Origin: Bostrychus sinensis
Taxonomy: Eukaryota; Chordata; Actinopteri; Gobiiformes; Eleotridae
Reading direction: 5' to 3'
DNA length: 64,000 nucleotides
Assembly (NCBI GenBank): GCA_020698575.1
Contig: CM036243.1
Coordinates: forward strand, 33,668,903 to 33,732,902
The notes below the pieces were generated by a model that ran no database searches, was not told where the DNA came from, and saw only the letters and a list, made by a program, of their open reading frames with translations. This document shows, in pieces, positions 1 through 10,599 of this stretch. The position numbers and the translations under genes are program-made. Position 1 is the first letter of the stretch; the number at the start of each line of letters is the position of its first letter.

Positions 1-87
1 TTTCAGTGTCAGTATCAGACCAGGGTTTGTACTCCTGTGGGATCAATGAGAACACACAATCCACTCAGAAACAACTGGAGGTAAAAG
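1..87 (+). CDS. copy A exon 3, Ig domain D1 (3' part)
   Basis: The window opens inside this exon. It holds the distal part of D1 with the SDxGxYSCG motif around the second disulfide cysteine, and ends at a GTCAGT donor in phase 1. Against copy B (22327-22413) it shows ten base differences in 29 codons; all change the amino acid. Confidence 0.8.
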
Positions 88-3000
88 GTCAGTACTTTAA
101 ACATGTCCCACTCTGTTCTCAAGAAATTAGAGACATCATGTTTTTCTACCAGTTCAGTTCAACAATCACAACAACTGTAAAAACACTATTTTAAAAAAAA
201 AAAAATTGTAGAAGAATACATTTAACATTTTGGTTGTAGACAGTTTTTATTTTTTCTTCTTTCAGGACATGACCGCAGTATTGAGCTGACATCATCCAGC
301 TCCATCATCCCAGACCAGGGCAGAGTGACTCTGGGCTGTTATGGAGCGCAAGGATTTAAAAAATATGAATGGATGAGACAAAGTTCAGTTTATGATTCTC
401 AGCCAGAAATATTGAAAGAAAACTCGAGGTCTGTCAGTGTCTCTCGTGGAGGAGTGTACTCATGCAGAGGAAACGATCATTTGATCCTCACACCTCAAAG
501 TAATAACATCACCATTTGGGAAACTGGTGAGTACAGTTATGTTCTATGTGATGGACACATACAGTAGTGAACATGTAAAGTCATGAGTCCTACACTACAG
601 AGGGATATATGCTGCAGCCCTCTCTGTGTCATTTCTGTCTCAGCTTCAGTGGAGGCATTTTGTAGCAACAAAAAGTTACAACCAGTTTTAATGGGAGCTG
701 GTGTGTATAGCACAGGAAAAAATGATCCCTAAAAATAAAAATTGTTGGTGATCTTTGAAATACCCAAGACTGTAATAACCCCCACTAAAAAAAAAGCCAC
801 TTTGCTTTGAGAATTTAAAAAAATGACATGCCATTACAAAAAAGGGTTGATTTTCTGAAAATAATTAAATATTTGTTAAATATTAGTTATTTATGATCAA
901 GTTGATTAAAAAGTTGAAAAGAAATATGAATGTATAAATGTTTATGTATAATAACAACCTAACTTTTTTAAACTGGAAGATAAGGGTTAAAAATAGTAAA
1001 GTATAAACACAATTACCAACAAATACACAAGATGATGACATTTTGCGGGACATTTGCAGCAAGACAGACATAAATGAGGACAACAGAGACTGAGCACAGA
1101 GCCATTATCACCACCCTCAGTGATCTCAAAAGGAAAATATTCACAACTAAAGAGATGAGAGAAAACTGTCTTTAATCCAACCACAAAGAGACACGAGTCA
1201 TTGTACTTTTTGTGCCGGTCCAAAGTCCAGATAAATGCAGAGAGTTGTGTCAGTGGAAGTGCAGAGTGAGTCTGTAGAATTTAAAATGTCTCTGTTTAAA
1301 TGTGTTGTATTCAGCAGACTGCATTAATAGAGTTCAAAGTAAATACAGTATAAAGACATGTCCTCCTAACCTGCAGGTAAAGCTGTCCCTGTCCTCTCTG
1401 TGTCTCCGTCCTGGCTGAGTCCTGGGGCCTCTGTCTCTCTGAAGTGTGCTGTTACAGCGCCCTCTGCAGGATGGAGGTTTTACTGGTACAAGGCTGTTCC
1501 TCTTTCATCAGGCTCTTACACATATGAGCTGCTCCCAGGTCTCACTTCTGGGACTGAACACGACTCCTTCAGCGTTCACGGCCTCACCAACACAGCAGGG
1601 TTTGTGTGTAGAGCCGCACGAGGACGTCCAGAGGTTTACACTGAATACAGTCAGCCACAGTTTGTCTGGTCTGGAGGTAACACTTATTTATTGTTATTAA
1701 ATAATCTACATTTGAACCAAATGAGTCTGTTATATGTGTTTTTATTTGTTTCTCTTTAGACACTGATTCTCCAGTGTCTCCCACAGTGAGTCCTGACAGA
1801 TCACAACACTTGACCTCTGACCCAGTGTCAGTGAGCTGTGAATCTAACTCTGCTGATGAAGAGTGGAGAGTCCAAGTGTTTTCTCACAACAGACTCTCTT
1901 TACAACAGTGCTTCTCCAATTCAACAAGAAAGAAATCTCAGTGTGACTTTTCTACAACTGAGGAAACCAGAGCAGTGTTTTGGTGTGAGTCTGGATCTGG
2001 AGAGCTGACTAATGCAGTCAACATCACTGTTCACAGTAGGTTTCTATGTTAGTACTTTTATATGTAGTTATCTGTACTGAATAAACTGCTGGAAGACCCA
2101 CATAAGCACACAGTGGAGAGTACAGTCATTTTATAGTGGTATGGGACAGAGAAAGCTTGGTCCTGGGCAGGTCAAAGTGTGGCGATGTTTCAGACTGAAC
2201 CCCATGGGGGACTGTGCTAAAAGTCCTTGTATGACCAGGAGCTTGGGTCACATTGCCGGCAGTAAGTCAAACCTGTTCCCAGTTGGACTCCAGCAGGGCT
2301 GATGACTCTGAGTCGAGCCACTGCTCCTACACAGGGACAGGTGCAAACTGAGGTGGCTCGGGCATCTGTTTAGGATGCTTCCTGGACGCCTCCCTGGTAA
2401 GTTTTTCTGGGCATGTTCCTCCGGATGTATCTCGGCTGGTTTGGGGTTCCTCCGGGAAGTGGGAAAGCTGGGAATCTCTGCTTAGACTGCTGTCCGCATG
2501 ACCCGGATCAAGTGGAAAAAAATGGATGGAAGGATGGTTAACCAAGAGGCAACCTCAAAAATGCAGACAGTATTCAGATAATTCAGATGAAAGTCTGAAG
2601 ATCACAGACGCATGAGGAGAGGGACTGGTGGGATTTTGGCCCAGGACTTGGAGGTAAGGTATATCTGGGTATCATAGGCAAATGACCCAAAATTAAGTCC
2701 ATATTTGCATAAAATCTGTCCAAGTGGAAGCATGTAGATGATGAAATGAAAGTGGTCTGAGAACCGAGCCTTGTGGCACTCCCTGAGGACCTGAGGAGGC
2801 TGATGATCAGATCTGTCTGATAAATTTGAAGACAGTCGGAGAGGATGGAGTGGGAGAAAGAATCAAATGCAGCAGAGGGGTGGACCTCTGAGGAGCTTGT
2901 TGGTGATCTTGATGAGAGCTGTTTCAATAAGTTTTATATTGCTCAGGCAAGCTGGGTTCTATAAGGCTAATCAAATAAATCTTTTAATAAAACTGTCACT

Positions 3001-3324
3001 GACTCATTACATCTGATAGTGTATAAAATCTAAATGTAACATATCTCTCTTTACAGATTCTGTGATCCTTGTGAGCCCTGTGCTTCCTGTGACTGAGGGA
3101 CACACTGTTTCTCTGGGCTGTAAACTGGCACAATCTTCTGGTCTCTCTTCAGTCCATTTCTATAAAGATGGCAAATTAATCCAAAATGGATCTGAAAGCG
3201 TCTTCAACATCTCTCCAGTGTCTAAGACTGATGAAGGTTTTTATAAATGTGCGGCACAAACAAAGCCAACACAGATTTGGACGTCTGCAGAGAGTTGGAT
3301 ATCAGTCAAATGCAAGTAAAATGG

Positions 3325-3380
<56 letters not shown>

Positions 3381-5465
3381 GAAAGACTTGATTAGACCAT
3401 AGCTTTGTTTGTTTGTAAAGCTCTACACTTGTAAACTATTTAATAAATAACATGAGTTGAATTCTTATTACAGCAGGGTCAAAGGAAAAGAGCTCTTCAG
3501 TTCTTGTGATGGTGATGGTTGGAGTTGTTTGTGTGATTTTCTTAGTGATCCTGCTGCTGCTGTTTCTGTGGTGCTACAGAAAGACTGAAGGTAAGAATTA
3601 TATATTACACTTATACTAAACCTGTGATACAATTCTTTGGATTAAATGTAATTCTTGTGTATCGTTAGAAAACACTGCGCTTTATTTACGTAGGGGAGGA
3701 AAAAATATAGCAGATAAATATTTTTATTTTTTTGCTCAGATCTGTTAACCTACCTCCATTCTGATCAAAACTAATAAAACAAAAAAAAAAAGAAACAAGT
3801 ATTTAATTTTTAATTGCCAATTTCTTATGTAAATTTACTGATGTAGGGGAACACACAAAATTACCTATTCTCTATATAAACAGTGATTGTGTGCTATGTG
3901 TGTGGTGAGGGGGTCATCTCAATCTCACACGCACGCACGATGCTACACAAAAACTAAACATTCATCAAAGTCAGCCCCACTGTGTATTACTGACCTGTTG
4001 ATTTTTATTTTAAATCATATTCTCAAAATTAAATTAGGTCTTTCACCAAATTTAATTCAATTATTTAAGACTGAGTGAAATTTATGGCTATGGAGTGAAA
4101 AATGAGCCCTGGTGAATGAAAACGTCCCCAACAGTACATAAGGTGTGGTAAAGACTGTACTACTAATGTCTGGTTCACTATGGTGATGATCGCGGAGCGT
4201 GCACTGGTTAAATGCCTGTATGATCCCCCAAGCAAATAATGACCCAGATGGTGATCTTCAGCAGTGTTTAATTGGTAGATTTATGCACTGATTATTTGTG
4301 TGGGTGTGGTTCTGTAAATAAACATAAATAAACATAAATAACATCACCTACAAATTGTACAATACAAATAATAAGACAATAGAATACAGTTTAACTAATG
4401 CTATACCTGCAAGGCTTTACTATTAGGCATTAGGCCTTAAGGCAATTACCCAATTAAAAGGTCAGCATAAGGCTTTTCACAATCACTTATTCCACCTTTG
4501 AAATGCTTGTCTTGTGTAAAAGTACTCAGACAATATTAAAGAATACAACTAAATATGATACAAATTCACTAACTCAAGTAAAACTTAGCATAGCTTAGCC
4601 AAAATTGCTACCAAAGGCTAATGAACAGATTAGCTTGAAATTTACAGTAAAGAACTAAAATAACTTGGCAAACATATGATAAGATCACATCAGAACAACC
4701 AACCTGTCTCATGGACGCACACTCCATGCAGCATCAGCATAAACAGCAATATAAAGGAGGTAACACTGTCACTGTCACTGGAAAAAACAACTCTGCTCAT
4801 AAAACGGCCGCGCCCCTAGTGGTCGGCCTGAAAACTGCAACCTAACTTATAATGGTGTATTACAGTCTTCTCTTCATAACATAAGGGTTAAATAATCACA
4901 GTAGCTAATAACAGCACAGTGTAGTTTTGTCTAATCTATGTTTGTTAAGATACAATATATAAATACATTTTCATTAATGTAGCAACATTTGTCTTCACAG
5001 ATATGGGCCACAACCAGTAAGTCTTGTCAGATTCTTACTGTTATATGGTAACCAAGGTCATATATTGTCCATGTTTTACTAAAGCAGCTGATTATTTGCT
5101 TGTTTAAGGCAAACTGAGACTGGTCTGGGAAGTGAGGCCCAAAATGTGTCAAGAGAAGACAGTCACTTGTACTCGTCTCTTCTGCACAGGTCAGTTCAGA
5201 GATATGCTTTATTGTAATATGACAGTAAAAAAAGAGTATTTGAGTATTCAGATTGAGTGATAATGTTCTAAATGTTCTCTGTAGGCGATCGATGTGTGTA
5301 TGACACAATCAGTGGATCAAACAACAATGACAATGGTACAAGAAACAAAGAAATCTTTTGTCAGGTATAAACTGAAGACACTTGCTCATGTGTATTACAA
5401 ATGTATTTTCAGATGATGAGCAGATAAACAACTATGAAAATGCCCCATAGCCTGTGAAGCTGCAG
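1..5465 (+). CDS. FcRL/LITR-like Ig-superfamily receptor, copy A (5' end outside window)
   Basis: Cell-surface receptor of the fish Fc-receptor-like / leukocyte immune-type receptor kind, inferred from serial C2-type Ig exons, a transmembrane exon and a tyrosine-containing tail. Coding exons: 1-87 (end of D1), 266-526 (D2), 1377-1676 (D4), 1760-2035 (D5), 3057-3311 (D6), 3474-3590 (TM), 5001-5016, 5109-5189, 5285-5335, 5413-5450. Ig exons are phase 1 at both ends. Relative to copy B the D3 exon is missing through a deletion of about 672 bp at base 1254; phase symmetry lets D2 splice to D4 in frame. One extra A before the donor at 5190 shifts the tail frame, giving a stop at 5301-5303 in place of the second ITAM tyrosine. 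That stop lies about 85 nt before the last junction, so the transcript could be a nonsense-mediated-decay target. Leader exons lie left of the window. The ligand is unknown. Confidence 0.82.
266..526 (+). CDS. copy A exon 4, Ig domain D2
   Basis: A 261-nt phase 1-1 exon between TTCAG and GTGAGT. First cysteine in VTLGCYG, core tryptophan in YEW, second cysteine in GGVYSCRG. An N-glycosylation site (N-I-T) lies near the end. It differs from copy B by 13 bases in 11 codons, all replacements. Confidence 0.85.
1377..1676 (+). CDS. copy A exon 6, Ig domain D4
   Basis: A 300-nt phase 1-1 exon after an AACCTGCAG acceptor, with a GTAACA donor. Cysteines lie in VSLKCAV and GFVCRA, with a YWYK core. 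It is identical to copy B except for one Arg/Gln change. Because D3 is missing, this exon follows D2 directly in copy A. Confidence 0.87.
1760..2035 (+). CDS. copy A exon 7, Ig domain D5
   Basis: A 276-nt phase 1-1 exon, acceptor TCTCTTTAG, donor GTAGGT. Cysteines lie in VSVSCES and VFWCES, with an extra C-x(n)-C pair between them (QQCFSN and SQCDF). Candidate N-glycosylation sites are N-S-T and N-I-T. It differs from copy B at two codons, both replacements. Confidence 0.86.
2036..3056 (+). other. intron between D5 and D6 with two repeat relics
   Basis: About 1 kb intron. Bases 2140-2540 match the usual C-terminal coding plus 3' end of a fish non-LTR retrotransposon (RTE/Rex-like; the readable strand contains RWLGHL and GRLPG, and it ends in a short ATGG run). 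Bases 2580-2925 resemble a second common dispersed fish repeat that I cannot name. The same relics sit in copies B (25140-25925) and C (57108-57900), so they predate the duplications. Confidence 0.55.
3057..3311 (+). CDS. copy A exon 8, Ig domain D6 with GC splice donor
   Basis: A 255-nt membrane-proximal Ig exon: cysteines in VSLGCKL and FYKCAA, a VHFYKDG strand, and SAESW near the end as in FcRL domains. Phase 1 at both ends requires the donor to be GCAAGT at 3312, a GC-AG intron. The nearby GTAAAA would put the next exon out of frame. If the donor is not used, TAA at 3317-3319 ends the protein after D6. Confidence 0.82.
3325..3380 (+). repeat. (ATT)n microsatellite
   Basis: Uninterrupted ATT/TTA repeat just inside the intron after D6. 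Shorter versions occupy the same place in copy B (26325-26361) and copy C (58302-58338). Confidence 0.95.
3474..3590 (+). CDS. copy A exon 9, transmembrane segment
   Basis: A 117-nt exon. It encodes a short Ser/Lys stalk, about 22 hydrophobic residues with no charged residue, then W-C-Y-R-K at the cytoplasmic face. Copy B has Arg for this Cys. The lack of a basic residue in the membrane argues against pairing with an ITAM adaptor through the usual salt bridge. Confidence 0.88.
5001..5450 (+). CDS. copy A cytoplasmic tail exons 10-13, frameshifted
   Basis: Exons 5001-5016, 5109-5189, 5285-5335 and 5413-5450. Exon 11 encodes the first tyrosine motif (YSSL). An extra A makes its end CACAG before the donor, where B and C have CACG. 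Exon 12 is then read out of frame and stops at 5301-5303. The unshifted exon 12 would carry YDTI. A spliced 3' UTR donor follows at 5466. Confidence 0.75.
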
Positions 5466-7501
5466 GTAAGAACACACTGTCATTCGCGTCTAGTTTGACT
5501 CTTGAACATTTAGATTTCAATCACTGGCCATGAGGACTACGACCAACTGAGCCTGTCCTGGTTTGCAGAAGTTTGTTTAGGTTGGACATTATAAGGTATG
5601 GGGGATCTGGGGGTAGTGTAAATACTACATTTTAGCTCATAAATAATCTCAAACATGCTAAATAAGCTTTTAAAAGTAATATATGTGCCCTGCCATTAAA
5701 AAAGAAAAATAAAAATAAAGAAAAAGCAGCAGTACATTATGTAAATTAGGCTTTCTCCAAATAACAAAAAGCATGCTTCATTTTTGGTGCCATCAGACCA
5801 ACTACAGCCCTTTCCTTTGAGAGATGCTGAGGCCTGGAGACTGAATTAGTGATTCAAGTGAGCTAAATCAGAAAGTCCTGCTGAAAGTTATTACAATTTC
5901 AATGTGAATGCACCACAGAAGAAGCTGGTCTTAACCACAAATGTACATAAACCCATCCTGGGCAGTAAAAGTGTTGGTCCAAGAAAATGTTGTAGAGAGA
6001 ACACCATCAGCAATAATATATAAAATAGATTGGTGTTGTTTTTGGTCAGATCTGCTCTAATATATGGTGTGTATATGTTCACACAGACCTACACTGTGTG
6101 GACTGATTATACTGGGATACTGGGACATCTCAAGTTCAGCAAAAGAAGAAAACAACATCAGTGTGTAAAGGTCAATGAAATGCCTCCTGTTATATCTCTG
6201 TGGTGTGTGCACTTCTCTGTGTTATGACTCCTGTTTACTTCTCCAAATCTGCAGTCATGTATGTAATATTCCTCATAACCAAGCTCTTTATGAACTGTGT
6301 CAAAGCAAAACTGGAATGTTTTTGTCCTATATTGTAAAACCTAAAAGCAATATTTTCTGTTCAAAGGTAACATGTTTTATTTTGTCAGTGTCAGTCTCAT
6401 CCACCTGATGGCGCTGTGTGCGACTTGTGGCAATGGTTGCATGCTCATATTTTAGTTACTTATAGGCCTAGCAGAAAGTATGTGTTTTTAAAAAGTCATC
6501 CTTATTGAAACCTTTATACACTGTACATCTGTTCACATTTTATTACTTTATCTCAAAACTTATAAGTCATAACTATAACTATCCAGTAATGTAAGAAGCT
6601 TTTTCCTTTTGACAATATGTATTTATTATATGCACCTTCTTCAGATGTAACTTCTGTTGTTTTTAAAGGGAACATATTGTCTTTTTTCAAGCTTTTTAAT
6701 TAAATGTAGACACCTTTGCATCAACATTTCACATTTTATACCTTACAATAACTTATAGCTCATTCTGTAATTAGTGGTACATTTGACTTCAATCAAAAGT
6801 GAGAAAATCTTTGAGAATCTCTGAGAAAATTCTTTTTGGATAAATTTACTACATGTTTTAAAAATATAAACTAAAAAAACTTCTTTGTTACTCTTAAACT
6901 TAAAAGAACTGTATATTTTGTTAATAAAAAGTTTTGATTTTGTCAACTGTGTTACAGACAAATATTGTTTCATATGAAGTTTTCATGAAGTCCTACACAT
7001 TTGCTAACATCTGTTTAAAATGTTTTTAGTCCATTCACCATGGGTCTTGTGGGGTTTTTGGTTTAAAATAGTGAATTCTGAACTTTGTAATGGAACATTA
7101 GAGGGGATATTAACATGAGCCATTTCTATTTGTAAACATAAATTCAACCATCACTTATTTTAGAGTTAGGTAACAGTTCTAACTCCAGTGATGCCCCTAT
7201 CTTTTGTCTTACAGTTTAACAACAACTGAAGGAAGCATTGTGGGTAATTTGAAGTTATTTTTATATAATCATGGCCACACACACTACTGAGGCCTCACAG
7301 GTCCTGACTTAAGTATTTTTTACGTGTAATAGCTGTATCCTAAGGACTCTGGGCCAACACAAAAAAAGAGTCACTTTTCAGGGACTGGGCCACATTTGGA
7401 CCAAACTTCAGCCAACAGTAAACAGGTTGTGGGCCAACTCTGGGCCAGACAGAAATTGTTATACAGGACATCTTCTTAACATTTAGCCTGCAGCTAACGA
7501 C
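5451..7501 (+). other. copy A 3' UTR and flank
   Basis: Contains a GTAAGA donor at 5466, 15 nt after the normal stop, so at least one 3' UTR intron is likely. An AATAAA-type signal occurs near 6921. The region is AT rich with no coding exon that I can support. It is colinear with 28429-30448 and 60405-62408. Confidence 0.5.
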
Positions 7502-7867
7502 CAGGGGCGGACTGGGACTGAAAAACAGCCCTGGAGCCCCCCCCCCCCCCCCAAAGAAAATAAAAATAAATAAATAAAAAAAAAAAGTTTACAAAGTTGT
7601 CTTGGATTGTATAAAGCAAAAAGCACAATTTCAATTAGAAGTTGTTTATGATAGTAAACTAAAAATCTAAAATCTTCTAAAGTCGTTTGTGATCGTATTA
7701 ATTAAAAAAATATAATTTTAAGACTTTAGGAAATTGTTTATGGGTCTCAACCTGGGTAAACAATATAAAATGTAGTGTTAATTAAAGGTCAGAGAGGTCA
7801 ATATGTAATCTACTTCATCCCTTTTCCTATCAAAGCTTACCTTTAGATTCATACAGGGACATCACTA

Positions 7868-8105
7868 GGGCTTAGACCTGATTAGGTCCTGGTTTAGACC
7901 TGGTTTTGTACAGGTTTAGTCCCGGATTTGAATCTGATTTGATCCTGGCACAGACCTGATTAAGATCTGGTTTTGTCCCTGTTTAGACCTGGTTTAAACC
8001 TGGTTTAGCTATAGTTTTGGACAGCTTATACCTATTTTAGTTAGGGTTTAGTCTTGGTTAGACCTGGTTGTGTCATGTTTTAGATATAGTTTAGTCCTGG
8101 ATTAC
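7868..8105 (+). repeat. degenerate minisatellite, TTTAGACCTGG-like
   Basis: About 11-bp imperfect tandem units (TTTAGACCTGG, TTTAGTCCTGG and variants). A similar array lies at 41230-41600. Confidence 0.75.
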
Positions 8106-8165
8106 ACTATGACTTATTATTGGAGGGCTTGGGAACATCCCTGGATTTAATTCACATTAGATATA

Positions 8166-8326
8166 GTTGCAATAGTAGGTTTAAAAGCTGTCATCTGGAC
8201 TGGGTTTTAAAGTTGAAGACGTTTCACCTTTTATCCAAGAGGCTTTCTCACTTCTGAAATTTGACTGTAAGAGAGCTCTCTTTAAAACCAAGTCCAGATG
8301 ACAGCTTTTAAACCTACGATTGCAAT
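8166..8326. mobile_element. small foldback MITE
   Basis: Arms of roughly 45 bp: GTTGCAATAGTAGGTTTAAA at the left, and the near-exact complement ending in GATTGCAAT at the right. Between them is a segment known to me from fish repeats (GTTTCACCTTTTATCCAAGA). It lies inside the larger hAT-like relic. Confidence 0.7.
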
Positions 8327-9127
8327 GGAATCAGCCTGGATGAATGAGAGTCTTCACAGCCATATTAGATAGAATATTATTCTTATTATTCATATTGTTA
8401 CTGTTATGAAAGTGTTTTAGAGCTATGTATAGGAAGTGGAATAAATATGTCGTAGCCTAAACAGCTATGAAAGCCCTGTGTTTCATACAGTAATCTATAC
8501 TCACCACTTGCTCTGTGCACGGCTCTAACTGAGGTAAAACTTCATCTGGTTCTGTGGGTCCCTGAGCCTGAGCAGCGCTGGGCCCCCACCACCGCACACT
8601 CAGCCTCTTCCTTCTCATGTTGTGCTGTACTGGTGGATGTGGCTTTAGCACTGCTGCTGTCAAACACTTCTGTTATTTTTTTACACTTAGACGCCTCACA
8701 TGCAAGCGACTTAAGCTTCTTTTCCCTGACTTTCTCTGCTCCGCCCTTCTTTCGTTTTATTAACTGTTTTTTATCCATTACGTAAACGCACCGCAGCCTC
8801 TGCTCACGCGCCACCGCCGTCTTCACGGCCGCCTGTCGGCTGCTTCTTGCAGGTTTGTTCAGTGCCTGCTGCATTGAGTGGCTGCAGCTGTTCTGCTTTC
8901 TTCTTCTACTCTGCTGTTGCGCATCTGCGCGGCTGCGCCCTCTCTGGCCTGGTTGTGTATGTGTTTATGGAGTCTATGTAAAACGGCCCACCGGCCGCTC
9001 TGTGATCCTCCAGGATGCACAGATGGCCAGTCCGCCCCTGCACCCGCCCAACACTATTTTTTTCCGCCGAGAGAGAGCAAAAGAAGCCCAGTTGGGCGGG
9101 AAACCGCCCAATCTGGCAACACTAAGG

Positions 9128-9237
9128 AGCACCCACAATGCACAGAGCACTACACTGTGCAGGTACAACTTACGCCAGCAGAGGGCGCTGCTTCCCATTT
9201 AGTAGGATTTAATGATGGCTTTTTTCAACTGCAGCAT
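9128..9237 (+). repeat. 110-bp direct repeat, left copy
   Basis: Nearly the same as 10406-10515 and 42764-42872. It contains the short palindromic part GCACAGAGCACTACACTGTGC (written here as a core only) and GCAGAGGGCGCTGCT. It ends in CAACTGCAG four bases before the foldback element. Confidence 0.8.
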
Positions 9238-9238
9238 C

Positions 9239-10241
9239 ACTGCGGTCAACCCAGCCGACGTTTGTTTTTCCGTGGTCAAGTGAGCTGCTCTTAAATTTTG
9301 AGTGCGCTAATATAGCATTGTTTACGGCAGTTGTCGTGCCGCTGCCAGGGGAGCGACACACACGAGAGTAACCACAGAGAGTTTAGAAGCACATTTACTC
9401 AGCTTTTTCACTAATTTAACAAAATATCCATTCATTATGAAATTGATATTTTGTATGAATTATTACCTAACTAAATCTGCTGAGTGTATAAAGTGGAATT
9501 ATATCGCATCTATTTCTCTATAAACCTAAGAAATGATGATGAGAAATGATGCTCTCAGTGGTAGTAGTACTGGATGTACTTAATATGTATAAGTGGGTTT
9601 CATTGCGTACGTTTTTGAAATAAGTTTTTTATTCAACTTCAAAATTAGCATATTTTGTCTATTTGTACGCATTACTAGGTACTTTGAAGTAAAATTACAC
9701 AAAAAGTACACAGTACAGTTACTTCATACTCTCGGTGGTATAGTAGTCCTGGATGTAATTAATAGGTATAAGCAGGTTTCATTGTGTACTTTTTAGATTT
9801 TTTTTTATATTCAGTCTCAAATACAGTATGATACAGTACATAATGAGTTTAATTTTAGTCATTACTAGCTTCATGAAAAAAGTATTTCCTGGTGTGAAAG
9901 TAGTACCAGAGGTAATGGTGGTAGAAGTACATAGCACAGTCAGTCATTTCTTAGGTTTATAGAGAAATAGATGCGATATAATTCCACTTTATACACTCAG
10001 CAGATTTAGTTAGGTAATAATTCATACAAAATATCAATTTCATAATAAATGGATATTTTGTTAAATTAGGGAAAAAGTTGTGTAAATGTGCTTCTAAACT
10101 CTCTGTGGTTACTCTCGTGTGTGTCGCTCCCCTGGCAGCGGCACGACAACTGCCGTAAACAATGCTATATTAGCGCACTCAAAATTTAAGAGCAGCTCAC
10201 TTGACCACGGAAAAACAAACGCCGGCTGGGTTGACCGCAGT
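9239..10241. mobile_element. foldback element with 298-bp inverted arms
   Basis: The left arm 9239-9536 and right arm 9944-10241 are inverted repeats with only a few mismatches, starting ACTGCGGTCAACCCAGCC. The 407-bp centre is AT rich and contains two partial direct repeats (near 9551 and 9729). No ORF of note, so it is non-autonomous. Its right end coincides with the left boundary of the 32-kb duplication. Confidence 0.85.
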
Positions 10242-10405
10242 ACAGTACGGGGCCAGGGTTGAGTTGCTCTTTAAAAGATTTTGAAAAAAAAAAAGTACTT
10301 CTGTAAATATAAAAAGTACAGGTGGTCAAATGAAGAGCCATCTGAGCCAAGCCAAATGATGTGGTTCACTGAAATGAGCCGAATTTCCCATCACCATCAC
10401 AGTGA

Positions 10406-10515
10406 GGAGCAGCCACAATGCACAGAGCACTACACTGTGCAGGTACAACTTACGCCAGCAGAGGGCGCTGCTTCACATTTAGTAGGATTTAACCATGGCT
10501 CTTTTCAACTGCAGT
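10406..10515 (+). repeat. 110-bp direct repeat, right copy
   Basis: Direct repeat of 9128-9237, lying 164 bp beyond the right end of the foldback element. It is retained at 42764-42872 in the duplicated unit. Confidence 0.8.
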
Positions 10516-10599
10516 ACATCCAGGGCTACAGTGTGAATAAATAAATAAGTGTGTGAGTATCATTGACCTATAAGGGGTGGAAGCCTATTCAGTCGCCAT

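Larger units (their letters stand above)
7502..9040 (-). mobile_element. hAT-like DNA transposon relic with transposase N-terminus
   Basis: The ends form a terminal inverted repeat: CAGGGGCGGACTGG at 7502 and its complement ending at 9040. On the minus strand an ATG at 8778 opens a basic stretch (KKGGAEKVREKK) followed by a KCKKITEVF segment, the usual start of one fish hAT transposase group. The rest of the transposase is missing. No clear 8-bp target duplication is visible. The left end alone is also present at 30449 and 62409. Confidence 0.55.

Noticed and set aside
883..1223. Minus-strand ORFs in the intron after D2
   Set aside because: They overlap each other, have no domain, and the duplicates change length with single indels.
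3312..3320. GTAAAA as the splice donor after D6
   Set aside because: It gives phase 2, so the next exon loses its hydrophobic frame. Every other exon here is phase 1.
5891..6408. Short ORFs on both strands in the 3' flank of copy A and its duplicates
   Set aside because: No start context, splice evidence or recognisable domain. Conservation in B and C only reflects recent duplication.
8855..9294. Overlapping plus-strand ORFs of 115 and 138 codons
   Set aside because: They cross the hAT end, the 110-bp repeat and the foldback boundary, so they are chance frames.
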